A stretch of DNA of 64,000 bases. It comes from an uncultured Anaerococcus sp. GTDB taxonomy: Bacteria; Bacillota; Clostridia; Tissierellales; Peptoniphilaceae. Below are positions 11,271-19,638 of this stretch, in pieces (position 1 is the first letter of the stretch; the number at the start of each line of letters is the position of its first letter). The translations under genes were made by a program, and so were the position numbers. The stretch spans positions 1 to 64,000 of the forward strand of contig CALUCE010000008.1 in the NCBI GenBank assembly GCA_943914475.1, in the 5' to 3' direction. Below the pieces are notes generated by a model. The model was given only the letters and a program-made list of their open reading frames with translations, ran no database searches and was not told where the DNA came from.

Positions 11271-12086
11271 TTATTTATCGTTTTTTGCCAACCAATCCAA
11301 GGCCTTGTCTATAGCCTTTTGAGCTTGGTCTAGGGCCTCATTTAAGGTTTTTTCATATCTTTTAGCAGATTCTGGCATTTCTTTCATCAAATATTTGATA
11401 CCTTCTACCTTTTCTTGGTTTCTTTTGAGGGCTTTTTTGATCTTTACACTTAGGTCTTGGCCACGGTTTACATCATTTATCTTAACTATAAGTCTTTGGT
11501 AGTCAGTTAAGATTTTTGCTACTTCTTTTTCCTTATAAACCTTGTTTCCTAACCAAATAGCTTGGTACTCATCTTGCAAAGCCTTAGATGCCTTTAGGTA
11601 GTCTTGTCTGTATTTTCTAGGAATATGCTCTAGTTTGTTAGTTCCTATGGCAAGATTTGCCTTCATTACTTCTGATAAAAGTTCATCTTCCCCATAGATA
11701 GAGTTTAGAGTTTCATAGAAAGCATTTAAAACTGGGCTCGCGTCTTCATCTGCCTTTGCTAGTCCCTCGCCTGTTAATAGAGCCTTATTTACTGATAAAA
11801 AGGCACTTTTTACTTGACTTGCTTCCTTATCGAAACTTGCCTTATTGATAGATGATGCATTCTTATAGGCAGAAGTCTTTTTAAACTCTTTGGAAAATTC
11901 CATTTTTTCGCCCAAGATAGCTCGTTTGGCTTCCAAAGAAGTTCTTAAACTTTGACCATCTTCATCTTGGCTTGCAGCATAGGCTATATTTGCTGGCAAG
12001 ACTTCTGTTTTTTCTGCCAAAAACATACTTGAAAGTCCAAGGGCAAGAGCCAAAGTACCCTTTGCTAGTAATCTCATCTTCTTCAT
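11271..12086 (-). CDS. Secreted FIVAR-like helical surface protein
   Basis: Exported protein of about 271 residues, function unknown. It starts MKKMRLLAKG with a hydrophobic core, then a polar stretch ending NIAYAAS, a likely signal peptidase I site. The mature part is helical and charged. SAYKNASS (about residue 60) resembles the Y-NA-x-K pattern of FIVAR/GA-type surface modules. Near the C-terminus MPESAKRY matches MPNSVKRY of the neighbour at 13463..13993, so the two are diverged paralogs. No LPXTG or membrane anchor is present, so it is released or non-covalently held. The start at 12086 is chosen over a frame start six codons earlier because AAAGGGGA precedes it. Confidence 0.75.
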   Translation of the reverse strand: MKKMRLLAKGTLALALGLSSMFLAEKTEVLPANIAYAASQDEDGQSLRTSLEAKRAILGEKMEFSKEFKKTSAYKNASSINKASFDKEASQVKSAFLSVNKALLTGEGLAKADEDASPVLNAFYETLNSIYGEDELLSEVMKANLAIGTNKLEHIPRKYRQDYLKASKALQDEYQAIWLGNKVYKEKEVAKILTDYQRLIVKINDVNRGQDLSVKIKKALKRNQEKVEGIKYLMKEMPESAKRYEKTLNEALDQAQKAIDKALDWLAKNDK

Positions 12087-12201
12087 AAATTTCCCCTTTC
12101 TCAAGTCTTATTAGACTCTGTATATCTATTTATATTGTACTTCAGACAGCAAATAATTCATTACACATTACTGTATTTATATATACCCATTTATCTTTAA
12201 A

Positions 12202-13311
12202 TTAAAAAAAGTGGTAGGATCTTTTATTGTTTTCGATCCTACACACATAAGAATTTTTAGAATCTTTTTTCTCAAACTTTATTTTGGTATTTTCAAATTC
12301 ATGAGCATAAGAGTTAACAGATGTTGGTCTTTTATCATCCTTATCGACTGTCCTGGTATTTTGGATAAGCTCATCTGACACCAAGAAGAAATCATAGGCA
12401 ACAAATTCTTTTTCGTTGATGATTTTTTTATCAGAAGTCAAAATAGGGTCATCCCAGGTAAGGTCGATATTGTACCAGTCATCATCTATCTTAACCATAT
12501 TCCATATATGAAGCTGGCCATCTCCCTTGATCACTCCAGTAGAATAATAGGTCCTAAGACCTGCCATTCCTGACATCTTGTCAAAAAGTGTAGCATAGGC
12601 ATTGCAAACTCCACCCTTACCAAAAAGTATGGAAGCTGGAGAATAGATAGAATATCCACCCGACCTGTCATTGCCATCCCCTGTATTATAGGAATTTCTT
12701 TTTACTATAAAATCGTGGATCAGCTTGGTTTTTTCAAGGTCGGTCATATCATCTGAGATATTATCCTTAATCCATTTTTCTACAAATTCATCAACCTTTT
12801 TCTCATCTTCCTTACTTTGCCTGTAGGTCATGGTAAAGTCGACACTTTCCACAAAATATACCCCGTCTTCGTTGGTATCCTCATAGTAGTTGGTGGAAAT
12901 ATTGGCTCCCTTGTAGATAGCATAATAAAAATACCTATCTTCTCTTAGGGCCTCGTCAAAGATTTCATGGATCCTTTCTTCATCTATATAATCATTTACA
13001 TCTATTCTAAATGTCTTATTTCTTTCTTTAAAATTGTTTAGTATTTCTTCCTGGATTCTTTTTTCCAAATCCATGGCTCTGTTTTCTTCGGCCTTCCTAG
13101 TTTCTAGCAAGTCTCTTGAATCATCGAGCCGATTTTCAAGTTTGTCTATAGTTTTTTGGGAAAAATTATCTCTATTTTCCTCTAGCATATAGGCTGTAGC
13201 TTCTATATAGGCTTCTAGGTCTTTGTTTTCATCGGCCAGAGCTTCTGGTCCACAACCATAAACCAAAACAATCAAAGCTAAGACTAGGAGTTTCTTCAGT
13301 CCTTTTTTCAT
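12202..13311 (-). CDS. Transglutaminase-like lipoprotein
   Basis: Predicted lipoprotein (369 residues) with a lipobox LVYGC at about residues 16-20 and a papain-fold transglutaminase-like domain in the C-terminal half. The triad is visible: Cys in GVCNAYATLF, His in LHIWNMV and Asp in YNIDLTWDDP. Related extracellular proteins act as proteases or cross-linking enzymes, but the substrate here is unknown. Residues about 30-90 are charged and helical, possibly a spacer from the membrane. It sits among exported proteins of unknown function on the same strand, which suggests a surface role. Confidence 0.85.
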   Translation of the reverse strand: MKKGLKKLLVLALIVLVYGCGPEALADENKDLEAYIEATAYMLEENRDNFSQKTIDKLENRLDDSRDLLETRKAEENRAMDLEKRIQEEILNNFKERNKTFRIDVNDYIDEERIHEIFDEALREDRYFYYAIYKGANISTNYYEDTNEDGVYFVESVDFTMTYRQSKEDEKKVDEFVEKWIKDNISDDMTDLEKTKLIHDFIVKRNSYNTGDGNDRSGGYSIYSPASILFGKGGVCNAYATLFDKMSGMAGLRTYYSTGVIKGDGQLHIWNMVKIDDDWYNIDLTWDDPILTSDKKIINEKEFVAYDFFLVSDELIQNTRTVDKDDKRPTSVNSYAHEFENTKIKFEKKDSKNSYVCRIENNKRSYHFF

Positions 13312-13433
13312 CTTTTTTCCTTATTTATAAATATTTCTATGATTATTTTATTAAAAAATAATGAATATACTATGTATATTTATAAACTTACCCTTAAAAA
13401 AATATTTTATATATTTATGGCAAAATCTTCTCA

Positions 13434-13458
13434 CAAAAAAAAGAGCCCCAAGGCCCTT
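13434..13458 (-). terminator. Terminator of the 13463..13993 gene
   Basis: On the minus strand AGGGCC, loop TTGG, GGCTCT, then seven or more T (13441 down to 13435). Confidence 0.75.
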
Positions 13459-13462
13459 TTTC

Positions 13463-13993
13463 TTATTTTTCGTATTGTTTTAGATAAGCTCTAGCCTTAG
13501 CAACTGCTGCCTTGGAATCTTTTTTAGCTTGTTCTATAACATTCTTATATCTTTTTACTGAGTTAGGCATCTTCTTTTCTAGATACTCTATACCAGCTAG
13601 TTTTTCTTCAATGTTTTGTATAGAAGCCTTGATTAGGATAATATTTGCTGAAGTTGGCAGGTGCTTTCTGGCAAGGTCGATGTTTTTGGTTGCATCGAAA
13701 AGTTCTTGTCCAGTAGCATTTTCTTTGTTAACTATGGCTTGGCCTTTTTTGATGGCCGCTTCATAAGCATCTATATCCTTTTTAGAAGCATTTCTATAAG
13801 ATTGAGTACTTCTTACATAGGCTGCGTCAGCAAGGGCAAGTTTTAATTGGTCCCTTTGGGCTTCAACTGCAGATGCAGCATAGGCTACATTTCTTTCTCC
13901 CAAGCTAGAATTGTTTGCAAAACCTCCAAAGACGAAGGATGCTGATATGAATAGAGCAAGGGTGCTTGCTAAAATTTTCTTAAATATTTTCAT
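13463..13993 (-). CDS. Secreted FIVAR-like small surface protein
   Basis: Exported 176-residue protein of unknown function, a paralog of the product of 11271..12086. It has a signal peptide (MKIFKKILASTLALFISASF) followed by an extended polar part ending NVAYAAS. Shared features are SYRNASKKDIDAY (FIVAR-like), GIEYLEKKMPNSVKRY near the C-terminus, and an Ala/Lys-rich final helix. It is shorter than its paralog by roughly 95 residues in the middle. There is no anchor motif. A private terminator makes it monocistronic. Confidence 0.75.
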   Translation of the reverse strand: MKIFKKILASTLALFISASFVFGGFANNSSLGERNVAYAASAVEAQRDQLKLALADAAYVRSTQSYRNASKKDIDAYEAAIKKGQAIVNKENATGQELFDATKNIDLARKHLPTSANIILIKASIQNIEEKLAGIEYLEKKMPNSVKRYKNVIEQAKKDSKAAVAKARAYLKQYEK

Positions 13994-14065
13994 TATTTTC
14001 CCCCATTTTTTTATTTTCCATTAAATTTATTACTATGATATCATTAAACTTTTTATATTTCAATA

Positions 14066-14102
14066 AAAGAGGGCCTGGACGAAACCAGTCCGCCAGGCGC
14101 CT
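14066..14102 (-). terminator. Probable terminator of the 14110..14520 lipoprotein gene
   Basis: On the minus strand a GGCGCCTGG arm pairs with CCAGGCCC across an inner CTGG/CCAG stem, followed by TCTTTTATT. The T-run is interrupted, so the call is moderate. Confidence 0.6.
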
Positions 14103-14109
14103 TGTATCC

Positions 14110-14520
14110 TTATTTGTTTTCTAACTTGTCTATTTCCTTGTTTATAGCCTCTATCAAAGAGTCTGTTTGATCTATAGAATTTTGAATATTTTCCTTTTCT
14201 TCATCGGAATATTGTGGGTTTTCTTCAAGTTTCATTTCCAAAGACCTAGCCTTTACCCTGATATTGAAGATTTTATCTTCAAGGTAGGAAATTTTCTCAT
14301 CCTTGGTCATTTGGTCATATTCTTTTTCTACAGCAGTATCAACAACTTCATCTGAGCCTTGGCTTGATGATTCGTCTTCTGAAGATTCAGTAGACATAGG
14401 CATAGTTTCTCCTGAAGCTGGGTTTGTTGTATTATTATTATTTTGTTGGCAAGCTTGAAGTCCTCCCAAGCCTAAAGTTAGGGCTAGGGCCAAAACAAGA
14501 TGTTTTTTCCTTATTTTCAT
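14110..14520 (-). CDS. Small lipoprotein with coiled-coil C-terminus
   Basis: Predicted lipoprotein of 136 residues: signal peptide with lipobox LQAC (Cys about residue 24), then an Asn/Thr/Ser/Glu-rich linker (about 25-62), then a charged helical segment to the end that looks like a short coiled coil. No enzymatic motif. Function unknown; the design resembles a membrane-tethered binding or spacer protein. It lies between two exported-protein genes on the same strand. Confidence 0.75.
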   Translation of the reverse strand: MKIRKKHLVLALALTLGLGGLQACQQNNNNTTNPASGETMPMSTESSEDESSSQGSDEVVDTAVEKEYDQMTKDEKISYLEDKIFNIRVKARSLEMKLEENPQYSDEEKENIQNSIDQTDSLIEAINKEIDKLENK

Positions 14521-14580
14521 ATAAACTCCTTCTCCATATATATTTCTATAATATATATATTCCCATTTTACAAGTCTAGC

Positions 14581-16368
14581 TTACTTTTCACTGTCATTTT
14601 TTCCGTTTTTGTTTTTATTTTTAGTAAGTAGAAGTAAAACTACAGCAACAACAGCTACCACACCAAAGATCTTAATAGAATCTATACCAGTTCTTACCAA
14701 AGATTTGGCAGACTTTCTACTTCCATTTTGAGCCCTAGGTACTGCAAGCTTTTTGGCACTTACTTGGACACCTGAGTTTTTAGGTTTAGATGTTGATGGT
14801 TTGGAGCTTGAGTTGTTTGTTGATGGTCTAAGGGTTGCACTCTTAAGTTTCGCATCTATATCATCAGAAAATGCTCTCACTCTATCTACTGTATAGTCTT
14901 TATTATTTTCATCGGCTAATTCATTATAAGTTTTTAGTAGAGCATCATATTTATCTCCAAGTTTATTCTTGTTTATATCAAGTTTTTTCTTGGCTTCTTC
15001 TAATAATTCCTTATATTTAAAACCGTTCAAATTAGTTTTTGCTTGACCAAGTTTTCCTACTAACTTATCAGCATTTTCTTTATTGAATTCACTTTCTTTT
15101 TTTTCTACTTTGCTAATATAAACTTTCAATTCATTTAAAGCTTCATCAAAAGCTAGCTTTTTATTTGGACTTGATCTATAGTAGTTTGGACTATTTTTAA
15201 AGACTTCAGCTTCTTTGATAGCTTCTTTATATTCTTGAAGTTTGTCTACCTTATTATTACTATCTTTCTTTATAGCTTCACTCAAGTCGTTGTCTTTGAT
15301 GTCAACCTCTTTAATATATTGATCTAATATATCTTTATTGACATCTTCTTTTTCCATACCTTCTTTTACTCCTTTAATGAAAGTATTAAAGGCATTAAAT
15401 TCTTCTTCTGAAATCTTAGATTTATTATCATTAACATTCTTCTCTAAGTCATTTAATTTATTTTTTAGAACTATTTTCCTTAATTCAATAGGGTCTTTTT
15501 CAAGAAATTCATCTATTTTAGGTGATTTCTCATCTAATGATTTTTTAATAGCCTCTAGTTCATCCTTATTTGCATCTTCTTTTTCATAAACGGCTTTTGC
15601 ATTAGCTAGTAAATCTATATGTTCTTGAGGAAGATATTTATAATTTTCATGTTTTTCTATTTCTTTATATTTATCAAGTACTGACTTTATATCATTCTTT
15701 AAAGTATTTTTGGATCCAAGATCATCCTTGTCATCTTCAGTTTTTATTTTTTCTTCTATATAAGGGTATACATCACTAGTAAAATAAGCTTGTTTATCTA
15801 GATCTTTAGAAAGTATTAATTTAGCTTCCTTGGTTTCTTCGCTTGTATTTTCTTCTACTTCAAAAATAGACATAGCGTTAAGTAGCTTATCAATTTTCCC
15901 AATTTCTATCTTATTAGCTTCTTTGTTGTCTTCACTTTCTAGATTTCTTTTGTCCTCTTCGAGTTTTTTTAAGACAGTTTCTCCTTCTTCATCAGAAAAA
16001 ATAAGGTTAATCAAGTCAGTTTTTACTTTTTTATCTATTTCTTTACCAATTTCATCTTCACTAGCATCTTTTTTAACTAAGACATCCTCTTCCAATTTTG
16101 TTAAAGCTTGAGTGTAATCTTTATGGTAAGTAAGTTTCTCATAAGCTTCTTTATCTTCTTGTAAAGCTTTGAAGTGATCTATTAAATATTCATGAGTTTC
16201 TCTCTCAATTTCAGTTTGATCAACTTTTATCATCTTATCTGATTTATCTTCACTAGCATAAGCTATATTACTCTTTATAGAAAGGTTTGAAAAATCTTTT
16301 GCAAGACTTGGTCCTGTTGTCATGGTAATAGCTAGTGCTACTACTAAAACTTTATTTTTTAATTTCAT
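14581..16368 (-). CDS. Wall-anchored FIVAR-like surface protein with LVRTG signal
   Basis: About 595 residues, mostly charged helical repeats. The N-terminus has a signal peptide with an extended polar part ending NIAYASED, like two neighbours. Segments such as ENYKYLPQEHIDLLANAKAV and NYYRSSPNKKLAFDEALNEL resemble FIVAR units with the Lys/Tyr-x-A spacing. The C-terminus has a Ser/Thr/Pro/Lys linker, then LVRTG (about residue 557), a hydrophobic stretch and a Lys/Asn-rich tail. That is the sorting-signal layout but with Val in place of Pro of LPXTG. The start at 16368 follows GGGAGAAG; a frame start five codons upstream would overlap that site. A likely adhesin or host-protein binder, by inference. 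Confidence 0.75.
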   Translation of the reverse strand: MKLKNKVLVVALAITMTTGPSLAKDFSNLSIKSNIAYASEDKSDKMIKVDQTEIERETHEYLIDHFKALQEDKEAYEKLTYHKDYTQALTKLEEDVLVKKDASEDEIGKEIDKKVKTDLINLIFSDEEGETVLKKLEEDKRNLESEDNKEANKIEIGKIDKLLNAMSIFEVEENTSEETKEAKLILSKDLDKQAYFTSDVYPYIEEKIKTEDDKDDLGSKNTLKNDIKSVLDKYKEIEKHENYKYLPQEHIDLLANAKAVYEKEDANKDELEAIKKSLDEKSPKIDEFLEKDPIELRKIVLKNKLNDLEKNVNDNKSKISEEEFNAFNTFIKGVKEGMEKEDVNKDILDQYIKEVDIKDNDLSEAIKKDSNNKVDKLQEYKEAIKEAEVFKNSPNYYRSSPNKKLAFDEALNELKVYISKVEKKESEFNKENADKLVGKLGQAKTNLNGFKYKELLEEAKKKLDINKNKLGDKYDALLKTYNELADENNKDYTVDRVRAFSDDIDAKLKSATLRPSTNNSSSKPSTSKPKNSGVQVSAKKLAVPRAQNGSRKSAKSLVRTGIDSIKIFGVVAVVAVVLLLLTKNKNKNGKNDSEK

Positions 16369-16462
16369 AAACTTCTCCCACATTTATTATCATATATAAA
16401 GATAATATCATTATTTTTTCAATCCATAAATTTTATAACATTTTAAAGATTAATCTACTCTT

Positions 16463-16490
16463 ATTATATAATATTTTGATTATTATACAA
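16463..16490 (-). promoter_or_regulatory. Promoter of the LVRTG surface protein gene
   Basis: Minus strand TTGTAT (16485-16490), 16-bp spacer, TATAAT (16463-16468), about 95 nt upstream of the start codon. Confidence 0.5.
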
Positions 16491-16672
16491 GAAAATAAGG
16501 CAGATACTAGGCATTAATTAGATAAATTTAAGGTTCTTTAAATAAAGTTTCAGCTTAGTAAAATATTTCTTTGTCACACATTTATAAAAAGATTTTTTAC
16601 TTGTAATTTTTTGTTTTTCTACATATTTTCTACACATTTGGACTGTATCATAGCAATTGTAAGCAAGATAAG

Positions 16673-16698
16673 TGTAATTATTTTGTAACCATTGTAAC
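16673..16698 (+). promoter_or_regulatory. WalR-like binding site
   Basis: TGTAAT (16673-16678), 5-bp spacer, TGTAAC (16684-16689) fits the WalR (YycF) consensus TGTWAH-N5-TGTWAH exactly. Another TGTAAC follows at 16693-16698 and an imperfect TGTAAG lies at 16658-16663. It is about 80-100 bp upstream of a secreted cell-wall protein gene, the usual kind of WalR target. The rest of 16369..16775 is AT-rich with no credible gene. Confidence 0.6.
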
Positions 16699-16775
16699 AG
16701 AAACTTCACAAATATACGGAGATTTGGAAGTAATAGTTACAAAAATATTAATTTTCAAAATAGAAAGGTAATAAC

Positions 16776-17600
16776 ATGAAAAATATAAAGAAATACGCTC
16801 TAGCAGCTGCTATCATTCTTCCATCTGTATTTTCATTTGGAAAAACATCTGAAGCTGCAAAGGCAAAACTAAACGAAGGAAAGGCTAGCTCGGTTAACGT
16901 AAGAAGCGAAGCTAAGCTTGGAGATAACGTACTTGGCCAAATCACAGACAAGAAAGAATTTGAAATCAAAGAAAAAGTTTCAAACAAGGGTGGAAAGTGG
17001 TTCAAGATTGAATTTGATGGAAAGGAAGCTTTTGTAGGAGCTCCTTGGTTTGACGTAATTGAAGAAACAGATGTAACAAGCGCTTCAAACTTCAGAGAAA
17101 AAGCTACAACTGATTCTAAAATCATCAAAGTTCTTAAAAAAGGTGACAAGGTAGAAGTTATTAGCCCAGCTAAAAACAACTACTTCAAAGTTAGATATGA
17201 TGGAAAAGTTGGTTACCTATTTGCACCAAACTTAGACCTTAAAGAAGTAAAGGTAGCTAAACACCACGTACAAAAGACACAAGCAAAAAATTACACAGCT
17301 GCAAATACAAGAACTTATTCAAACAACAACTACAGCGCACCAGCTAAAACCTACACATCTAACAATTCATATGTAGGAAACAGCTCTTCAGCTAAGGAAA
17401 TCATAGCTCAAAGAGAATCTGGTGGATCATACAATGCTAGAAACGGTCAATACATTGGTCGTTACCAATTGTCTTCAGCTTACCTAAACGGTGACTATTC
17501 ACCAGCCAACCAAGAAAGAGTTGCTGATAACTACGTTGCTCAAAGATACGGTTCATGGGAAAATGCCCTAGCCTTCTGGAACAACAACGGTTGGTACTAA
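16776..17600 (+). CDS. Secreted SH3-domain protein with transglycosylase-like C-terminus
   Basis: Exported 274-residue cell-wall protein. After a signal peptide (cleavage probably near SEAAKA) there are two bacterial SH3 domains: about residues 30-90 (SSVNVRSEAKLGDNVLG) and 92-150 (TSASNFREKATTDSKIIKVL). These usually bind peptidoglycan. A Tyr/Asn/Thr linker follows, then a C-terminal module starting IIAQRESGGSYNARNGQY and ending AFWNNNGWY, the pattern of IsaA/SceD-like transglycosylases and aggregation-promoting factors. The Glu in RESGG is the candidate catalytic residue. AAAGGT precedes the start. WalR-like boxes upstream suggest control by the WalKR cell-wall system. Confidence 0.88.
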   Translation: MKNIKKYALAAAIILPSVFSFGKTSEAAKAKLNEGKASSVNVRSEAKLGDNVLGQITDKKEFEIKEKVSNKGGKWFKIEFDGKEAFVGAPWFDVIEETDVTSASNFREKATTDSKIIKVLKKGDKVEVISPAKNNYFKVRYDGKVGYLFAPNLDLKEVKVAKHHVQKTQAKNYTAANTRTYSNNNYSAPAKTYTSNNSYVGNSSSAKEIIAQRESGGSYNARNGQYIGRYQLSSAYLNGDYSPANQERVADNYVAQRYGSWENALAFWNNNGWY

Positions 17601-17614
17601 AATAAAGACTATGT

Positions 17615-17648
17615 AAAAAGAGGAAATCCAAAAGGAAATCCTCTTTTT
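17615..17648. terminator. Bidirectional terminator
   Basis: AAAAAGAGGA (from 17616) pairs with TCCTCTTTTT around 17638-17648, with an inner CC/GG pair; serves the SH3 protein gene on the plus strand and the metallopeptidase gene on the minus strand. Confidence 0.85.
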
Positions 17649-17649
17649 T

Positions 17650-18354
17650 CTATCCAGATATTATTTGTGAATCAAGATAGGCCTCTACCCTCTTATAGTC
17701 AGGATAGTATTTTTCTACTTGTTCATAAAATTTCTTTCCATGACCCGCCTCTTTCAAATGGCAAAGCTCGTGGACCACTATATATTCTAAGGCTTCTATC
17801 TTATGCCTAACCAAGTCCAGGTTAATATTTATATGTTTCTTATCTATATTACAAGAACCCCACTTGGTCTTCATCTTTCTTATGGTAAAGCCATTTACTT
17901 TAAGTCCCATTTCTTTTTGGTACTCTGCTATCAAAAGCTCAGCCTTTTCTCTAAGGATCTCTCTTAAGAATTTATCCAAATGCTTTTTTCTTTCTTCTAT
18001 GGAATCTACATCCTTAAGTTTTATAAAAAGATTTTCATTATTTATATAGACACTATTATTTTTGCTCTTTTCTAGCCTAAGCTTGTAGTCTTTTCCGAAA
18101 ATCCTACAAATACTTCCATCTTCATAGGTTTGGATCAAGTGGCCATAGGCTTTTTCTTGTTGAGCTATGGTCTTTTTTATCTGGTCAATATTTTTCTTAA
18201 CAAAGGCTTTTATCATCTTATCGGAGATATATTCTGGACAAGTAGCCGCAAGGTCCCCATGAGGTGGGATCACTCTAATCCTTATATTTTTATAAGTTTT
18301 TCTCTTATCAAGCCTTAGCCTAAGACCTTCTACTTGTAAATATTTTCTCTTCAT
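17650..18354 (-). CDS. YgjP-like zinc metallopeptidase (M48/DUF45 type)
   Basis: Predicted cytosolic zinc metalloprotease of 234 residues. The zincin motif HELCH, with the third His in the following HLKEAGHGKKFY, is near residue 192; TKWGSC, conserved in the YgjP-like family, lies upstream. No signal peptide. Family members are widespread and poorly characterised; E. coli YgjP is the reference name. It is 15 nt downstream of the membrane HTH regulator gene and probably co-transcribed with it, so the pair might be functionally linked. Confidence 0.88.
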   Translation of the reverse strand: MKRKYLQVEGLRLRLDKRKTYKNIRIRVIPPHGDLAATCPEYISDKMIKAFVKKNIDQIKKTIAQQEKAYGHLIQTYEDGSICRIFGKDYKLRLEKSKNNSVYINNENLFIKLKDVDSIEERKKHLDKFLREILREKAELLIAEYQKEMGLKVNGFTIRKMKTKWGSCNIDKKHININLDLVRHKIEALEYIVVHELCHLKEAGHGKKFYEQVEKYYPDYKRVEAYLDSQIISG

Positions 18355-18369
18355 TATTAAACCTTACTC

Positions 18370-19197
18370 TTATATATCTAAGTTCTTATCATCAAATGTA
18401 TAGGAATTTTGATTATTTAAAAGCTTTCTAAAGCCTGATAATCTAAAGGAATGATTTAGTATCCAATTTATACCTTGATTAATCAATAAAATAATTATCA
18501 ATATTATCAAAATTCTAAACGAATCATCGATTTTTCCAAAGATGGTATCAATATTTAAGGATAAGATGACAGCTAGTATTAAAAAAATCACACCAAAGAT
18601 TATCTTTTGGACAGACTTTGGTTTTTCTTGGTCGATGATATTTTCTACATAAATCCTATCATCCTTGCTTAGGGTATACATCATACCATTGTCCACAAAC
18701 TTATATTTTTCTCTTTGTTTATTGGATAGGTAAATAAAAACAAGACCAATAATAAGAAGAACTATACTAGCTACTATTTTAAAAGTTAGGATTTCTTTAT
18801 TAGTATATTGATTATTCATAATCTTAACAAACATATCCACTATAAGAGAGAATATGGGAATAAGTAAGATAAAATAAACTCCAACAGACAAACGGTTGGC
18901 GACTTTTTTGCTTCTATTTATATAGCCATCACAGTCAGACCTGGTAAGCTCTATCCCCCAATACTCATCTCTAGTAAAATTTTCTATGTTTTTGTAGGAA
19001 AGAGTATCGTTGGTGAAAAAGTCCTTTTTTATACCAAAAATCTCAGAAAGTCTCTGGTAGTCTCTATCCTCTGGCAAAGACTTGCCCTTTTCCCAGTCGT
19101 TGATAATCTTGGTAGATAGACCCAACCTCTCCCCTAGCTCATTTTTGCTAAGGCCATATCGGGTCCTCAAAAAAACTAATTTATCAGAAAATGACAT
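18370..19197 (-). CDS. Membrane-bound XRE-family transcriptional regulator
   Basis: 275 residues. The N-terminal 60 residues form a Cro/CI-type helix-turn-helix (LVFLRTRYGLSKNELGERLG, STKIINDWEKGKSLPE). The rest has about four transmembrane segments in two pairs (near 95-150 and 185-245), with a hydrophilic stretch between. HTH proteins with this tail are common in Firmicutes and may sense envelope or membrane conditions; the ligand is unknown. GAGAGGTG precedes the ATG. It is the upstream member of a likely two-gene unit with the metallopeptidase. Confidence 0.85.
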   Translation of the reverse strand: MSFSDKLVFLRTRYGLSKNELGERLGLSTKIINDWEKGKSLPEDRDYQRLSEIFGIKKDFFTNDTLSYKNIENFTRDEYWGIELTRSDCDGYINRSKKVANRLSVGVYFILLIPIFSLIVDMFVKIMNNQYTNKEILTFKIVASIVLLIIGLVFIYLSNKQREKYKFVDNGMMYTLSKDDRIYVENIIDQEKPKSVQKIIFGVIFLILAVILSLNIDTIFGKIDDSFRILIILIIILLINQGINWILNHSFRLSGFRKLLNNQNSYTFDDKNLDI

Positions 19198-19274
19198 AAA
19201 ACACCTCTCATATGTAAATAATTTTTTAAGTATAAAATATATATACCCAATTTATAGCTTTCTTTTAATAAAGA

Positions 19275-19298
19275 AAAAACAGCAAGAAAACTTGCTGC
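19275..19298 (-). terminator. Terminator of the R-M/rhodanese unit
   Basis: On the minus strand GCAGCAAG, loop TTTT, CTTGCTGT, then TTTTTTC; 10-35 nt beyond the rhodanese stop. Confidence 0.85.
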
Positions 19299-19309
19299 TA
19301 TAAAGTATC

Positions 19310-19630
19310 TTATTCAATGTCTCCAGAATAATCCATAAAGCCACCGATATTTTCTATATCTTTGTAGCCCTTGTCCCTAAGAACTTTCTCAGCCTGGCTA
19401 GACCTAGCCCCGCTAAGACAATAAACAAAAATCTTCTTTTCCTTATCCTTAAGAACTTTTTCTGCATCATTATTTATCCTAGATAAGGGAAGATTTATAG
19501 CTTGAGGTATGTGACCATCCTCGTACTCATCCTTCTCCCTTACATCCACCAAGATAACATCCTTGGTTTTTTCAAATTCTTTTACACTTTCGTCTATATC
19601 AAAAGATTTAAATATATTAAATAGTCCCAT
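19310..19630 (-). CDS. Rhodanese-like domain protein
   Basis: Single-domain rhodanese of 106 residues, a cytoplasmic sulfurtransferase-type protein that carries sulfur as a Cys persulfide. The DVREKDEYEDGHIPQAINLP signature is present, and the active loop reads VYCLSGARS with Cys near residue 70. The N-terminus MGLFNIFKSFDIDESVKEF is usual for Firmicutes stand-alone forms. It starts 8 nt after the methyltransferase stop, with AGGAGA inside the methyltransferase 3' end, so it can be co-transcribed with the R-M genes, though a functional link is not expected. Confidence 0.9.
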   Translation of the reverse strand: MGLFNIFKSFDIDESVKEFEKTKDVILVDVREKDEYEDGHIPQAINLPLSRINNDAEKVLKDKEKKIFVYCLSGARSSQAEKVLRDKGYKDIENIGGFMDYSGDIE

Positions 19631-19638
19631 AGTTTCTC

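Noticed and set aside
16518..16709. 63-codon minus-strand frame upstream of the SH3 protein gene
   Set aside because: No ribosome binding site, odd composition, and it overlaps the WalR-like boxes and promoter region.
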